A stretch of DNA of 20,203 nucleotides from positions 1-20,203 of the forward strand of contig DAOTWZ010000062.1 of NCBI GenBank assembly GCA_034435615.1, given 5' to 3'. Position 1 is the stretch's first letter. The number at the start of each line of letters is the position of its first letter. Position numbers and translations under genes: made by a program. Below the pieces are notes generated by a model. That model ran no database searches and was not told the origin of the DNA. It saw only the letters and a list, made by a program, of their open reading frames with translations. The DNA comes from H17-190 sp034435615 (GTDB lineage: Bacteria > Chloroflexota > Dehalococcoidia > SM23-28-2 > HRBIN24). Shown in pieces: positions 6,967 to 13,999 of this stretch.

Positions 6967-8255
6967 CTCTCTCCTTCGCCCGCCCTGCTTTCCTCCAGCC
7001 GTCCCCGGTGGAGAAGGGGTACGGGGCTGGGCAGCGGGCCGGCCACAACGCCAGCCGCCCGCAGCTCGGCGATCTCCTCGGCGGTGAGGCCCAGCAGCTC
7101 CCGTAGCACGGCGTCCGTGTCCTGGCCGGCTGCCGGGGGCGGCCCCTTCACCCCGCCGGGGGTGCGGGAGAGCTTCACCGGCGTGTTGGGCACCTTCAGT
7201 CTGAAGCCCTTGGGGTGCTCCACCTCCACCAGCATCTCCCGTGCCTTCACCTGGGGCATCTCCGCCGCCTGGGCGATGTTGTTCAGAGGGCCGCAGGGCA
7301 CGCCGATGGCCTCCAGCTCTCGCAGCCACTCCTCCGTCGTCCGGCGCCTCAGCGCCTCGGTGAGGATGGGCTCGAGCTCAGCGTGGTGCTGGGTGCGCAG
7401 GGCCGGCGTCTCGAAGCGGGGGTCGTCGATGAGCTCCAGGAGGCCCAGGGTGGCACAGAACAGCTCCCACTGGTTCTCCACGCCCCAGCTCAGGGCGATG
7501 ACGATCCATCCGTCCTTGGTGGGGAAGGCCTGGAAGGGCGTGACGGAGGGGTGACGAGTCCCCAGGGGGCCCGGCACCTCGCCGGTGGCGAAGTAGCGGA
7601 CGAAGGCGTTCTCCAGGATGGCTATCTGGCAGTCCAGCATGCTTATGTCGATGAACTGCCCCTTGCCGCTGCGCTCCCGCTCGTGGAGGGAGGCCAGGAC
7701 ACCGATGGCGGTGTAGAGGCCGGCGACGATATCGCCCAGGGAGACTCCGGGCCGTACCGGGGGGCCGCCGGGCTCCCCGGTGATGCTCATGATGCCACCC
7801 ATCCCCTGGACGATGACGTCCAGGGCCGGCTTGTCTCGCCACGGCCCCGTCTGGCCGAAGCCCGAGGTGGCGGCGTAGATGAGCCGTGGATTGCGCTGGC
7901 TTAGGACTTCGTAGCCCAGGCCCAGCCGCTCCATGGTGCCCGGGGTGAAGTTCTCCATCACCACGTCCACCTTCTCCACCAAGCGCAGGAAGAGCTCGCG
8001 GCCCCGCTCCTGGCGCAGGTCGATGACGATGCTCCGCTTGCCACGATTGATGGAGAAGAAGTAGGCGCTCTCGTCGCCCACGTAAGGCGAGGTGGTGCGG
8101 GCTACGTCCCCGTAGGGGGGACGCTCTACCTTTATGACGTCGGCCCCCAGGTCGCACAGGGTCATGCTGGCATAAGGGCCGGAGAGGACCCAGGTGAGGT
8201 CCAGTACCCGTACGCCCGCCAAGGGGCCGCCGGAGGACGGGCGCTCCCCTGTCAT
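6963..8255 (-). CDS. CaiB/BaiF family III CoA-transferase (second copy)
   Basis: This 430-aa paralog of the gene at 5776 is clearly diverged from it. Motifs are PLAGVRVLDLTWVLSGPYAS (11-30), LGADVIKVERP, INRGKRSIVIDL and VVMENFTPGTMERLGLGY. The likely catalytic Asp is Asp146 in KPALDVIVQG. A middle LGTRHPSVTPFQAFPTKDG stretch is typical of succinyl-CoA and carnitine-type members. The C-terminus runs about 30 residues past the usual end (GPLPSPVPLLHRGRL). The ATG at 8255 has no clear Shine-Dalgarno; a TAATAT box only about 10 bases upstream suggests a very short leader. It converges on the other transferase with stop codons sharing bases 6964-6965. Substrates are not assignable. Confidence 0.93.
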   Translation of the reverse strand: MTGERPSSGGPLAGVRVLDLTWVLSGPYASMTLCDLGADVIKVERPPYGDVARTTSPYVGDESAYFFSINRGKRSIVIDLRQERGRELFLRLVEKVDVVMENFTPGTMERLGLGYEVLSQRNPRLIYAATSGFGQTGPWRDKPALDVIVQGMGGIMSITGEPGGPPVRPGVSLGDIVAGLYTAIGVLASLHERERSGKGQFIDISMLDCQIAILENAFVRYFATGEVPGPLGTRHPSVTPFQAFPTKDGWIVIALSWGVENQWELFCATLGLLELIDDPRFETPALRTQHHAELEPILTEALRRRTTEEWLRELEAIGVPCGPLNNIAQAAEMPQVKAREMLVEVEHPKGFRLKVPNTPVKLSRTPGGVKGPPPAAGQDTDAVLRELLGLTAEEIAELRAAGVVAGPLPSPVPLLHRGRLEESRAGEGES

Positions 8256-8265
8256 GACAGCACCA

Positions 8266-8271
8266 ATATTA
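8266..8271 (-). promoter_or_regulatory. Possible -10 box for a near-leaderless CoA-transferase mRNA
   Basis: Read on the - strand this is TAATAT, ending 10 bases before ATG 8255. No good -35 hexamer is visible at normal spacing. If used, transcription would begin about 4 bases from the start codon, in keeping with the missing Shine-Dalgarno. Confidence 0.25.
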
Positions 8272-8332
8272 GGCTATCAGGCAGAGGAGCGCTAGGAGTC
8301 TTCGGTTAGGGGCTGGGCGCGCCGGCGCCGCC

Positions 8333-8608
8333 CTATTCAGAGGTGGACAGAGTGAGGCGCGGGCCCTGGTCCGTCTCTTCGACGTCGATGGTAGCGTTGG
8401 CCAGCAGGTCTGCCACGCTGGGCGATACCAGCAGCACGGGTATCCCCTCGCTGTGGTAGACCTGGTCCCCCTCGCGAGCCTCGTCAAACGCCAGCTCGAA
8501 GGAGCCCTCGCGCTGGACGAGGCGCAGCGTCTGATCCGGGGCCTCCGCCAGCTCTTCCTTTATCTCTCTGAGCAGCTCGGCGGCCTTGTCCGTAACCTTT
8601 AAAGTCAT
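8333..8608 (-). CDS. HesB/IscA-like fold protein lacking all cysteines
   Basis: This 91-aa protein begins MTLKVTDKAAELLREI and follows the HesB/IscA strand pattern: LRLVQREGSFELAFDEA, GDQVYHSEGIPVLLVSPSVADLL, then TIDVEETDQGPRLTLS. A-type iron-sulfur carriers need three Cys (one after the first GG loop and a C-terminal CGC), but this protein has none. It therefore cannot hold a cluster in the classical way. Cys-free HesB-like proteins exist in several bacteria with no settled role. ATG 8608 was chosen over the longer open frame because AGGGGAGAG precedes it and the longer version adds only low-complexity residues that overlap the neighbouring gene. It is 59 bases downstream of the zinc-ribbon gene at 8668 and probably shares its transcript. 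The fold call is by eye. Confidence 0.75.
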   Translation of the reverse strand: MTLKVTDKAAELLREIKEELAEAPDQTLRLVQREGSFELAFDEAREGDQVYHSEGIPVLLVSPSVADLLANATIDVEETDQGPRLTLSTSE

Positions 8609-8667
8609 AGTATCACTCTCCCCTTTTCTTTCTTCCCCTTGGGAATGCCTGTCCCCCGTTTTCCGGG

Positions 8668-8961
8668 CTAGTAGGTGCGGCGGGCGGGCCGGACCTGCCG
8701 GAAGCAGTTGCTGCAGTAGACGGGCCTGTCCTGCCTGGGCAGGAACGGGACATGGGTCTGAGCTCCGCAGCGAGCGCACACGGCGTCGTACATGGGGCGA
8801 GAGTAGCTCACGCCCTGGCTCTGGCGCCGCGCCTGCCGGCAAGCCGGACAGCGCTTGGGGTCCTGGTATCCCCGGCTGACGTGGAACTCCTGGTCCTCAG
8901 CGGAGAATACGAAGGACTCCCCGCACTCGATGCACACGAGGGTCTTGTCTTGATAAGCCAC
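8668..8961 (-). CDS. Two-domain zinc-ribbon protein (zf-trcl type)
   Basis: This 97-aa protein has two four-Cys modules. The first is LVCIECGESFVFSAEDQEFH...RCPACRQAR, which has the CxxC...CxxC layout of the probable zinc-ribbon family zf-trcl (PF13451). The second is VCARCGAQTHVPFLPRQDRP...YCSNCFRQ, the companion CxxC-type domain that often follows it. It starts at GTG 8961 with GGAGGT 6 bases upstream. Such proteins are common in Chloroflexota and other thermophiles and are suspected to bind nucleic acid or act in translation or stress, but no function is proven. The family call is confident; the role is unknown. The HesB-like gene lies just downstream. The 211 bases upstream (8962-9172) hold no gene I can support. 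Confidence 0.85.
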   Translation of the reverse strand: MAYQDKTLVCIECGESFVFSAEDQEFHVSRGYQDPKRCPACRQARRQSQGVSYSRPMYDAVCARCGAQTHVPFLPRQDRPVYCSNCFRQVRPARRTY

Positions 8962-9172
8962 CCGATGACCTCCCTATGTTCCTTGGTTCCTTTGTCACCA
9001 GCGGGCCTGTCCATCGGGCGGCCTGGGGGACATGAGCGACCCGATCGACCAGACGTGCTGGCTCCCCTACAGGGTAACACGTTTGCCTGGCCATTGGAAC
9101 ACTTTGGCCCCCGGGGACGCCAGTTTTGTGGAAGATCGGTGCGGGCTACACGGCCCGTGGCTGCAGAGGTGC

Positions 9173-9664
9173 TCAGCCAGGACGGAAAGGCGGGCGCCCG
9201 TCGTCCGCCGGGGCGACGAGGGCCGGCTCCACCCCCACCTCCCGGGCGACGAGCCCAGCCAGCTCGTTCAGGTCGTCCTTGCTGAAGCCGTGGCTGTGAT
9301 GGAGGACGCGTCCGTCCCGTCCCACCAGGACGAGGGTCGGCGTCGCTGGCGGATCGTACTGGCGGGAGGCCTGGAAGCCATCGGCGTCCAGGAGGACGGG
9401 GAAGGGCAGCCGGAAGCGCTCGGCATAGGGGCCGCTCTTGGCCGCCGGGTGTTGCGATACGGCCAGCGTCTGCAGCCCTCGCTCGCCGTAGAGCTCGGCC
9501 AGCCTCACCAGGTAGGGGAAGGCCAGGTCACAGGCAGGGCAGCCCGTCTTGAAGAAGACCAGCAGGACCGGTCCCTTCTGGAGGGCCTCCCCCAGAGAAT
9601 AAGAGCGGCCGTCCAGGGCAGGCAGGCGGAAGTCCGGGGCGGGGTCTCCTCTCTCCAGCGCCAT
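9173..9664 (-). CDS. Thioredoxin-fold redoxin (AhpC/TSA or TlpA-like), CPAC motif
   Basis: This 163-aa protein opens LERGDPAPDFRLPALDG, the usual peroxiredoxin/TlpA start, then LLVFFKTGCPACDLAFPYL with the redox pair Cys42 and Cys45. A cis-Pro segment (PPATPTLVLVGRDGRV) follows, and a Pro-rich tail. The CxxC pair and the FKTxCPxC context fit a thiol-disulfide reductase or bacterioferritin-comigratory-type redoxin more than a one-Cys peroxidase. There is no signal peptide, so the cytoplasm is likely. ATG 9664 gives the canonical N-terminus; a TTG start at 9700 would add 12 residues. Neither start has a strong Shine-Dalgarno. It is transcribed divergently from the DipZ-like thioredoxin at 9751, which suggests a shared redox theme. 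Confidence 0.85.
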   Translation of the reverse strand: MALERGDPAPDFRLPALDGRSYSLGEALQKGPVLLVFFKTGCPACDLAFPYLVRLAELYGERGLQTLAVSQHPAAKSGPYAERFRLPFPVLLDADGFQASRQYDPPATPTLVLVGRDGRVLHHSHGFSKDDLNELAGLVAREVGVEPALVAPADDGRPPFRPG

Positions 9665-9750
9665 GGCCGTGGTACAATCGGCGACAAGACGTCCCTGCAA
9701 GTAAAATATACCTGCACGAGCGGCCAGGGGAAAGACGAGGCGAGGCGCAG
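9665..9750. promoter_or_regulatory. Divergent intergenic region between two thioredoxin-fold genes
   Basis: An AT-rich core at 9701-9710 (GTAAAATATA) contains TAAAAT on the + strand and TATATT on the - strand, either of which could serve as a -10 box. TACAAT at 9673-9678 is another + strand candidate. No convincing -35 element is visible for any of them, so exact promoters are not assigned. Confidence 0.3.
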
Positions 9751-10773
9751 ATGAGCCAGGAGCCAGCGGCGATACGGGCGCCCGAGCTGAGGGGCGGCTA
9801 CTGGGTGAACAGCGAGCCCCTCACCATGGAATCGCTGCGGGGGCGACCGGTGCTCATCGATTTCTGGGACTACACCTGCGTCAACTGCATCCGCACCCTG
9901 CCATACCTGGTGGAATGGCACCGGCGCTACTCGCCCCACGGCCTCGTCATCGTCGGGGTGCACACGCCGGAGTTCAGCTTCGCCAAGCGGGTGGACGACG
10001 TCCGCCGGGCGATGGAGCAGTTCGGTATCGAGTATCCGGTGGTGCTGGACAACGACTATGCTATCTGGCGGGCCTACGCCAACCGCTACTGGCCGGCCAA
10101 GTACCTGGTGGACGCCCGCGGCTACATCCGCTACTACCACTTCGGCGAGGGCGCCTACCAGGCTACGGAGAAGGCCATCCAGCAGCTCCTGCGAGAGGTG
10201 CGGCCGGACGTCGTCTTCCCCGAGCCCATGGCCCCTGTCCGGGAGGAGGACCGCCCGGGAGCCGTCTGCTACCGGGTCACCCCTGAGCTCTACCTGGGCT
10301 ACCTGCGGGGCAACATCGGCAACCCGGCGGGCTTCGTCCCCAAGCAGGCGATGGACTACCAGGACCCGGACGTCCACGCCGAGGGCTTCTACTACCTGGA
10401 AGGGCCCTGGGTGGTGGACGAGGAGTGCGTCTATCGCCCCTGGGACGCCATCCGCCCTGGCAGGGTATCCCTTCGCTACACGGCCAAAGAGGTGAACCTG
10501 GTGATGAACCCGCTCTTCGGCCGGCCGGGGCGGGTCACGCTGCTGCAGGATGGCGCTCCTCTGGCGGCCGGACACGCCGGAGAGGACGTCCGCTTCGACG
10601 AGTCCGGGGAGAGCTACGTGGAGGTGGACACCCCCCGCATGTACCGGCTGGTGCGCAACCCGGACATAGGCAGCCATGAGCTGTCGTTGCTCACCAGCGC
10701 CCCCGGCCTGGCCCTGTACGCCTTCACCTTTGTCTCCTGCGTTATCCCGGGCTGGGAGATGCGGCTCGCCTGA
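9751..10773 (+). CDS. DipZ-like thioredoxin-domain protein without membrane domain
   Basis: This 340-aa protein matches the soluble part of mycobacterial DipZ. The redoxin domain has LIDFWDYTCVNCIRTLPYL (Cys43, Cys46), then GVHTPEFSFAK, LDNDYAIWRAYANRYWPAKY and FGEGAYQATE. The DipZ C-terminal beta-sandwich-like domain follows from about residue 170, with EGFYYLEGPWVVDEE, AKEVNLVMNP and a final YAFTFVSC strand. Classical DipZ has an N-terminal CcdA membrane domain and acts outside the membrane. This protein has neither membrane segments nor a signal peptide and should be cytoplasmic. ATG 9751 follows GAGGCGAGGCGCAG. It heads a three-gene operon, 12 bases ahead of the CinA-C gene. The role is probably thiol-disulfide exchange, with partner unknown. 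Confidence 0.88.
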   Translation: MSQEPAAIRAPELRGGYWVNSEPLTMESLRGRPVLIDFWDYTCVNCIRTLPYLVEWHRRYSPHGLVIVGVHTPEFSFAKRVDDVRRAMEQFGIEYPVVLDNDYAIWRAYANRYWPAKYLVDARGYIRYYHFGEGAYQATEKAIQQLLREVRPDVVFPEPMAPVREEDRPGAVCYRVTPELYLGYLRGNIGNPAGFVPKQAMDYQDPDVHAEGFYYLEGPWVVDEECVYRPWDAIRPGRVSLRYTAKEVNLVMNPLFGRPGRVTLLQDGAPLAAGHAGEDVRFDESGESYVEVDTPRMYRLVRNPDIGSHELSLLTSAPGLALYAFTFVSCVIPGWEMRLA

Positions 10774-10785
10774 CGAGGGAGAGAC

Positions 10786-11286
10786 GTGTCAGAGGCGCTG
10801 GCAGCGCGTGCCCTGGGCCTCCTCTCCCGGAGGCGCCTCACTCTGGCGGTGGCGGAAGCCTCCACGTGTGGCCTTCTGTCCCACCTGCTCACGGAGGTGC
10901 CGGGGAGTTCGGCCGTCTTCCTGGGCGGCGTCGTGCCCTATCATAACCAGCTGAAGGAGCGGCTAGGGGTCTCCCCCGCTCTGCTGGCGGCCCGGGGCGC
11001 CGTCAGCGAGGAGGCGGCCACGGCCCTCGCCCAGTCGGTGCGAGAGTGGGCGGGGGCGGACATCGGGCTCTCCATCACGGGCATCGCCGGGCCGGGCGGG
11101 GGCACAGCCGAGAAGCCGGTAGGGCTCACCTACATATCCCTGGCGACCGCTGGCGCCACCCTGTGCCAGCGCTTCGTCTTCAGCGGCGACCGGACGCAGA
11201 ACAAGCGCTCGGCGGCCGCCTCCGCCCTCGACCTGCTCATCCGATATCTGTCCAAGGAGGAAGGAGATGGCCACACCCGTCAGTAA
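10786..11286 (+). CDS. CinA C-terminal domain / PncC-like protein with altered active site
   Basis: This stand-alone 166-aa CinA-C domain belongs to the family of nicotinamide-nucleotide amidases, which turn NMN into NaMN for NAD recycling. Visible motifs are LTLAVAEASTCGLL (18-31), VPGSSAVFLGGVVPYHN (38-54), Lys57 in QLKERLGV, ISEEAA-like VSEEAATALAQ, and LSITGIAGPGGGTAEKPVG. Active PncC proteins carry ESCTGG, in which the Ser is catalytic. Here it reads EASTCG, so that Ser is Ala25, with a Ser one place later. The partner Lys appears kept. Activity is therefore uncertain. The start is GTG 10786 after GAGGGAGAG. Its last 20 bases overlap the flavin reductase gene, so the two should be co-translated. 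Confidence 0.85.
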   Translation: MSEALAARALGLLSRRRLTLAVAEASTCGLLSHLLTEVPGSSAVFLGGVVPYHNQLKERLGVSPALLAARGAVSEEAATALAQSVREWAGADIGLSITGIAGPGGGTAEKPVGLTYISLATAGATLCQRFVFSGDRTQNKRSAAASALDLLIRYLSKEEGDGHTRQ

Positions 11287-11761
11287 GGACGACTTCCGGC
11301 GCGTCATGGGCCAGTTCGCCACCGGGGTCACCATAGTGACGACGCGGCTGGGGGAGCACCTGCACGGCAGCACCGCCAATGCCTTCACCTCCGTCTCCCT
11401 GGAGCCGCTGCTGGTGCTGGTCTGCCTGGACAAGAAGGGTGACACGCACGACCTGGTGAAGCAAAGCGGCATCTTCGCTGTGAACATCCTGGCCGAGGAC
11501 CAGCAGGAGCTCTCCACCATGTTCGCTCGGAAGACGGAGGCGGGCAGCCACCGCCTGAACGAGGTGCCCCACCGCTACGGCGTCACCGGGGCGCCCATCA
11601 TAGAGGGCTGCCTCGCCTATCTGGACTGCCGCGTCTATGATGCGCTGCCCGGGGGCGACCACACCCTCTTCCTGGGAGAGGTCCAGGACGCCGCTATCCT
11701 GAGCGAGGCCCGTCCCCTCCTCTTCTTCCGTGGACGCTATGTCCGCATGGCGGACGAGTAG
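11267..11761 (+). CDS. Flavin reductase-like FMN-binding protein
   Basis: This 164-aa protein of the flavin reductase domain family (split barrel, as in HpaC and RutF) would reduce FMN or FAD with NAD(P)H, often to feed a two-component monooxygenase. Motifs are FRRVMGQFATGVTIVTT (10-26), TANAFTSVSLEPLLVLVCL (36-54) for flavin binding, and GGDHTLFLGEV (128-138), the usual GDH-type signature. Its length is typical. ATG 11267 has AAGGAGGAAGGAG just upstream, inside the CinA-C gene. No oxygenase partner is in the window, so it may serve general flavin reduction. It ends 9 bases from the convergent gene at 11771. Confidence 0.92.
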   Translation: MATPVSKDDFRRVMGQFATGVTIVTTRLGEHLHGSTANAFTSVSLEPLLVLVCLDKKGDTHDLVKQSGIFAVNILAEDQQELSTMFARKTEAGSHRLNEVPHRYGVTGAPIIEGCLAYLDCRVYDALPGGDHTLFLGEVQDAAILSEARPLLFFRGRYVRMADE

Positions 11762-11770
11762 GGCTGCCAG

Positions 11771-12703
11771 CTAGCGCCAGGGGAGCGCCGGCGACTGGAG
11801 GACGGACCGCAGAAGGCCGTCGGCCGCCAGGCAGACCAGGTCAAGGCCGCTGTAGAGGCTGGGGTCGTAGCCCCTCAGGGCGACGCTCACTCCTTCCTGC
11901 TCCATGTGGGCATAGTAGCCCAGGAGGACGAGGGCGCGGGCGTCGGCTTCGCTGGCCAGAAGGCGGGGGGATGCCTCCGCCAGCAGGCGGCGCAGGTTGC
12001 GGCGGACGGCCAGGCCCGTCTCCTCGGCGCTGGCCGGCGCCGTCCCCACGATGACGAAGCCCTGTCCCTCCATCAGCCGCTGGAGCGTCCAGAGATCTGC
12101 CACCTCCACCTCCGCCCACTGGCCGGGCTCCTGGATGCGACGGGCCGCCTCCCATATCGCCTGGAAGAGGGCCTCCCGCTCCTGCTCGTCCTCCGGCAGA
12201 CGGTGGAGGCGGGTGCTGTCCAGCTCGTAGGTGCCGCTGACCCGCTCGCTGAGGCGCGCCCAGTAGGCATCCAGGGGCCCGGAGACGGTGATGACCGCCC
12301 CCTCCTGGCGGGTCTTGCGCAGGTACAAGACGGCCGGCAGCGCCAGGGAGGATCGCTGCCCCGGGGCGAGGCGGCCGGCCGCCTCCCGCACCCGGACGAG
12401 GAACTCCTCCGTCTCGGGGCCGGGGGAGGGCAGGTCGGCGCCGGGGGGTAGCCAGAGAGCATAGGCCCCCTCGAGCCGCTCCGTTAGCCGGCCCTCCAGC
12501 GCCTCTCGTCGCTCCTGCCACGGAGCGGGCGGCGGCCCCAGCAGGGGTCGCACCTCCACCGCCACGGTCCACCGGTCGCAACGCAGGCGGGCGGCCAGGG
12601 AGGCGCGACCCAGGACAGAGAGGGCCCCCGGGACGCAGCGCAGCCCCTGGGACTCCTCCAGCCAGGCACGGAAGAGCTGGAGGCAGACCTGGGCCTCGTC
12701 CAC
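11771..12703 (-). CDS. Uncharacterised 310-aa protein downstream of thiolase
   Basis: I do not recognise this family. It is a soluble alpha/beta protein with no signal peptide or membrane segment. From GTG 12703 it starts VDEAQVCLQLFRAWLEE. A strand-rich part includes CDRWTVAVEVRPLLG (residues 42-56). Later there are ALPAVLYLRKTRQEG, GQWAEVEVADLWTLQRL and GFVIVGTAP, and the end is Leu-rich and helical. GTG 12703 lies 7 bases after the thiolase stop and gives a plausible coupled start. An earlier in-frame ATG at 12751 would overlap the thiolase coding end and add a low-complexity WPWWW stretch. Codon use looks like a real gene. The D-x-E strand near 43-51 loosely recalls PD-(D/E)xK nucleases, but no full motif is seen. 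Confidence 0.7.
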   Translation of the reverse strand: MDEAQVCLQLFRAWLEESQGLRCVPGALSVLGRASLAARLRCDRWTVAVEVRPLLGPPPAPWQERREALEGRLTERLEGAYALWLPPGADLPSPGPETEEFLVRVREAAGRLAPGQRSSLALPAVLYLRKTRQEGAVITVSGPLDAYWARLSERVSGTYELDSTRLHRLPEDEQEREALFQAIWEAARRIQEPGQWAEVEVADLWTLQRLMEGQGFVIVGTAPASAEETGLAVRRNLRRLLAEASPRLLASEADARALVLLGYYAHMEQEGVSVALRGYDPSLYSGLDLVCLAADGLLRSVLQSPALPWR

Positions 12704-12710
12704 CGCTGGG

Positions 12711-13892
12711 CTAGTTGGGCCTCTCCACCACCATGGCCACGCCCTGGCCACCGCCCACGCAGATGGTGGCGAGGCCGCGTCGCGCCTGCCGGCGCCTCAT
12801 CTCGTAAAGGAGAGTGACCAGGATGCGACAGCCCGTGGCGCCGATGGGGTGCCCCAGAGCGATGGCCCCACCGTTGACGTTCACCCGCTCCCAGTCCCAG
12901 CCCAGCTCGCGCCCCACGGCCAGGGACTGGGCAGCGAAGGCCTCGTTGGCCTCGATCAGGTCGATATCGTCGATCTCCAGCCCGGCGCGGGCCAGCGCCC
13001 GCCGCACCGCCGGCACCGGCCCCATCCCCATGATGCGGGGAGGGACGCCGGCGCTGGCGTAGGAGACGATGCGCCCCAGCGGCGCCACCCCCAAGGCCTC
13101 CGCCTTGCGCCAGGAGGCGAGGACGACGGCGGCGGCGCCGTCGTTGATGCCGGAGGAGTTGCCAGCGGTGACGGTGCCGCCGCGCCGGAAGACGGGGCGG
13201 AGGCGGGCCAGCGTCTCGGGGCTCGTGTCGGGGCGGACGTGCTCGTCGCGGTCCACCACGGACGCGCCCATCCGTCCCGGCACGGGCACAGGGACCACCT
13301 CCTCAGCGAAGCGCCCCTCCTGCCAGGCGCGTGCCGCCTTGCTCTGGCTCTCCCAGGCGAAGCGGTCCTGCTCCTCGCGCGAGATCTCGTACTCGCGGGC
13401 CACGTTTTCCGCCGTGTCCCCCATGTGACAGTCCTCCAGGGCACACCAGAGGCCGTCCAGAATCATGTGGTCCAGCATCTGGCCATGCCCCATGCGGTAG
13501 CCGAAGCGCGCCCTGGGCAGCAAGTAGGGCGCTGCCGACATATTCTCCATCCCCCCGGCCACCGCCACCTCCACCTCCCCGGAGCCGATGGCCTGGGCGG
13601 CCATGGCTACCGCCTTGAGGCCGGAGCCGCAGACCATGTTGACGGTGGTAGCGGGGACGCTCTCGGGCAGGCCCGCCATGAGGGCGGCCTGCCTGGCCGG
13701 GTTCATCCCCTGACCGGCGGAGAGGACGTTGCCCATTATCACCTCCCCCACCTGGTCCGGCCCCACGCCTGCCCGGCGCAACGCCTCAGCGATGGCCGTC
13801 GCCGCTAGCCGCGGCGCCGGGACATCGGCCAGGCTGCCGCCGAATGAGCCGATGGGAGTGCGGGCCGCCCCCAGAATTACTACACCGTCCAT
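12711..13892 (-). CDS. Thiolase, acetyl-CoA C-acyltransferase
   Basis: This 393-aa thiolase catalyses thiolytic cleavage of 3-ketoacyl-CoA or the reverse acetyl-CoA condensation. The catalytic residues match the classical numbering: Cys88 in NMVCGSGLKA, His348 in GHPIGATG and Cys378 in ICVGGGQG. NEAFAAQ and the NGGAIALGHP loop are also present. ATG 13892 was preferred because it gives MDGVVILGAARTPIG and the standard length, with AGGGGGA close upstream; the ATG at 13925 adds a basic leader and lacks a ribosome site. Sequence cannot separate a biosynthetic acetoacetyl-CoA thiolase from a broad degradative one. Together with the dehydrogenase, hydratase and reductase genes nearby, it would complete a beta-oxidation-type spiral. 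Confidence 0.95.
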   Translation of the reverse strand: MDGVVILGAARTPIGSFGGSLADVPAPRLAATAIAEALRRAGVGPDQVGEVIMGNVLSAGQGMNPARQAALMAGLPESVPATTVNMVCGSGLKAVAMAAQAIGSGEVEVAVAGGMENMSAAPYLLPRARFGYRMGHGQMLDHMILDGLWCALEDCHMGDTAENVAREYEISREEQDRFAWESQSKAARAWQEGRFAEEVVPVPVPGRMGASVVDRDEHVRPDTSPETLARLRPVFRRGGTVTAGNSSGINDGAAAVVLASWRKAEALGVAPLGRIVSYASAGVPPRIMGMGPVPAVRRALARAGLEIDDIDLIEANEAFAAQSLAVGRELGWDWERVNVNGGAIALGHPIGATGCRILVTLLYEMRRRQARRGLATICVGGGQGVAMVVERPN

Positions 13893-13932
13893 GAGTCCCC
13901 CTTTGCGGGCTTGTGTGGCTTTCATTGTGGCA

Positions 13933-13978
13933 CCGATGCCCCGCTACGGTCTATATGTCCTGCGCTTGTGGGCATCGG
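13933..13978. repeat. Inverted repeat upstream of the thiolase gene
   Basis: CCGATGCCC (13933-13941) is perfectly repeated in inverse as GGGCATCGG (13970-13978), with a 28-base loop containing CTATATG. It lies between the thiolase start and the end of the small membrane protein gene. It could be a spaced operator or an RNA hairpin. There is no T-tract, so it is not a classical terminator. Confidence 0.45.
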
Positions 13979-13999
13979 AGTAGACGGGGGGCGTTCCTG

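Noticed and set aside
8315..8333. GC-rich palindromic stretch after the HesB-like gene as a rho-independent terminator
   Set aside because: The best stem is only 5 bp (GGGCG/CGCCC) and no T-tract follows on either strand.
8962..9172. Hidden small gene or RNA in the gap upstream of the zinc-ribbon gene
   Set aside because: No frame has a credible start with a ribosome site, and no clear hairpin or conserved RNA signature is seen. It probably just holds a promoter that I cannot place with confidence.
9032..9754. A 240-codon + strand open frame antisense to the redoxin gene
   Set aside because: The opposite strand encodes a clear thioredoxin-fold protein with CPAC and cis-Pro motifs. The + frame has no motif.
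12704..12751. Upstream ATG start of the 310-aa unknown protein
   Set aside because: It would overlap the thiolase coding end by 41 bases and add a Trp/Pro-rich stretch that looks like out-of-frame thiolase sequence.
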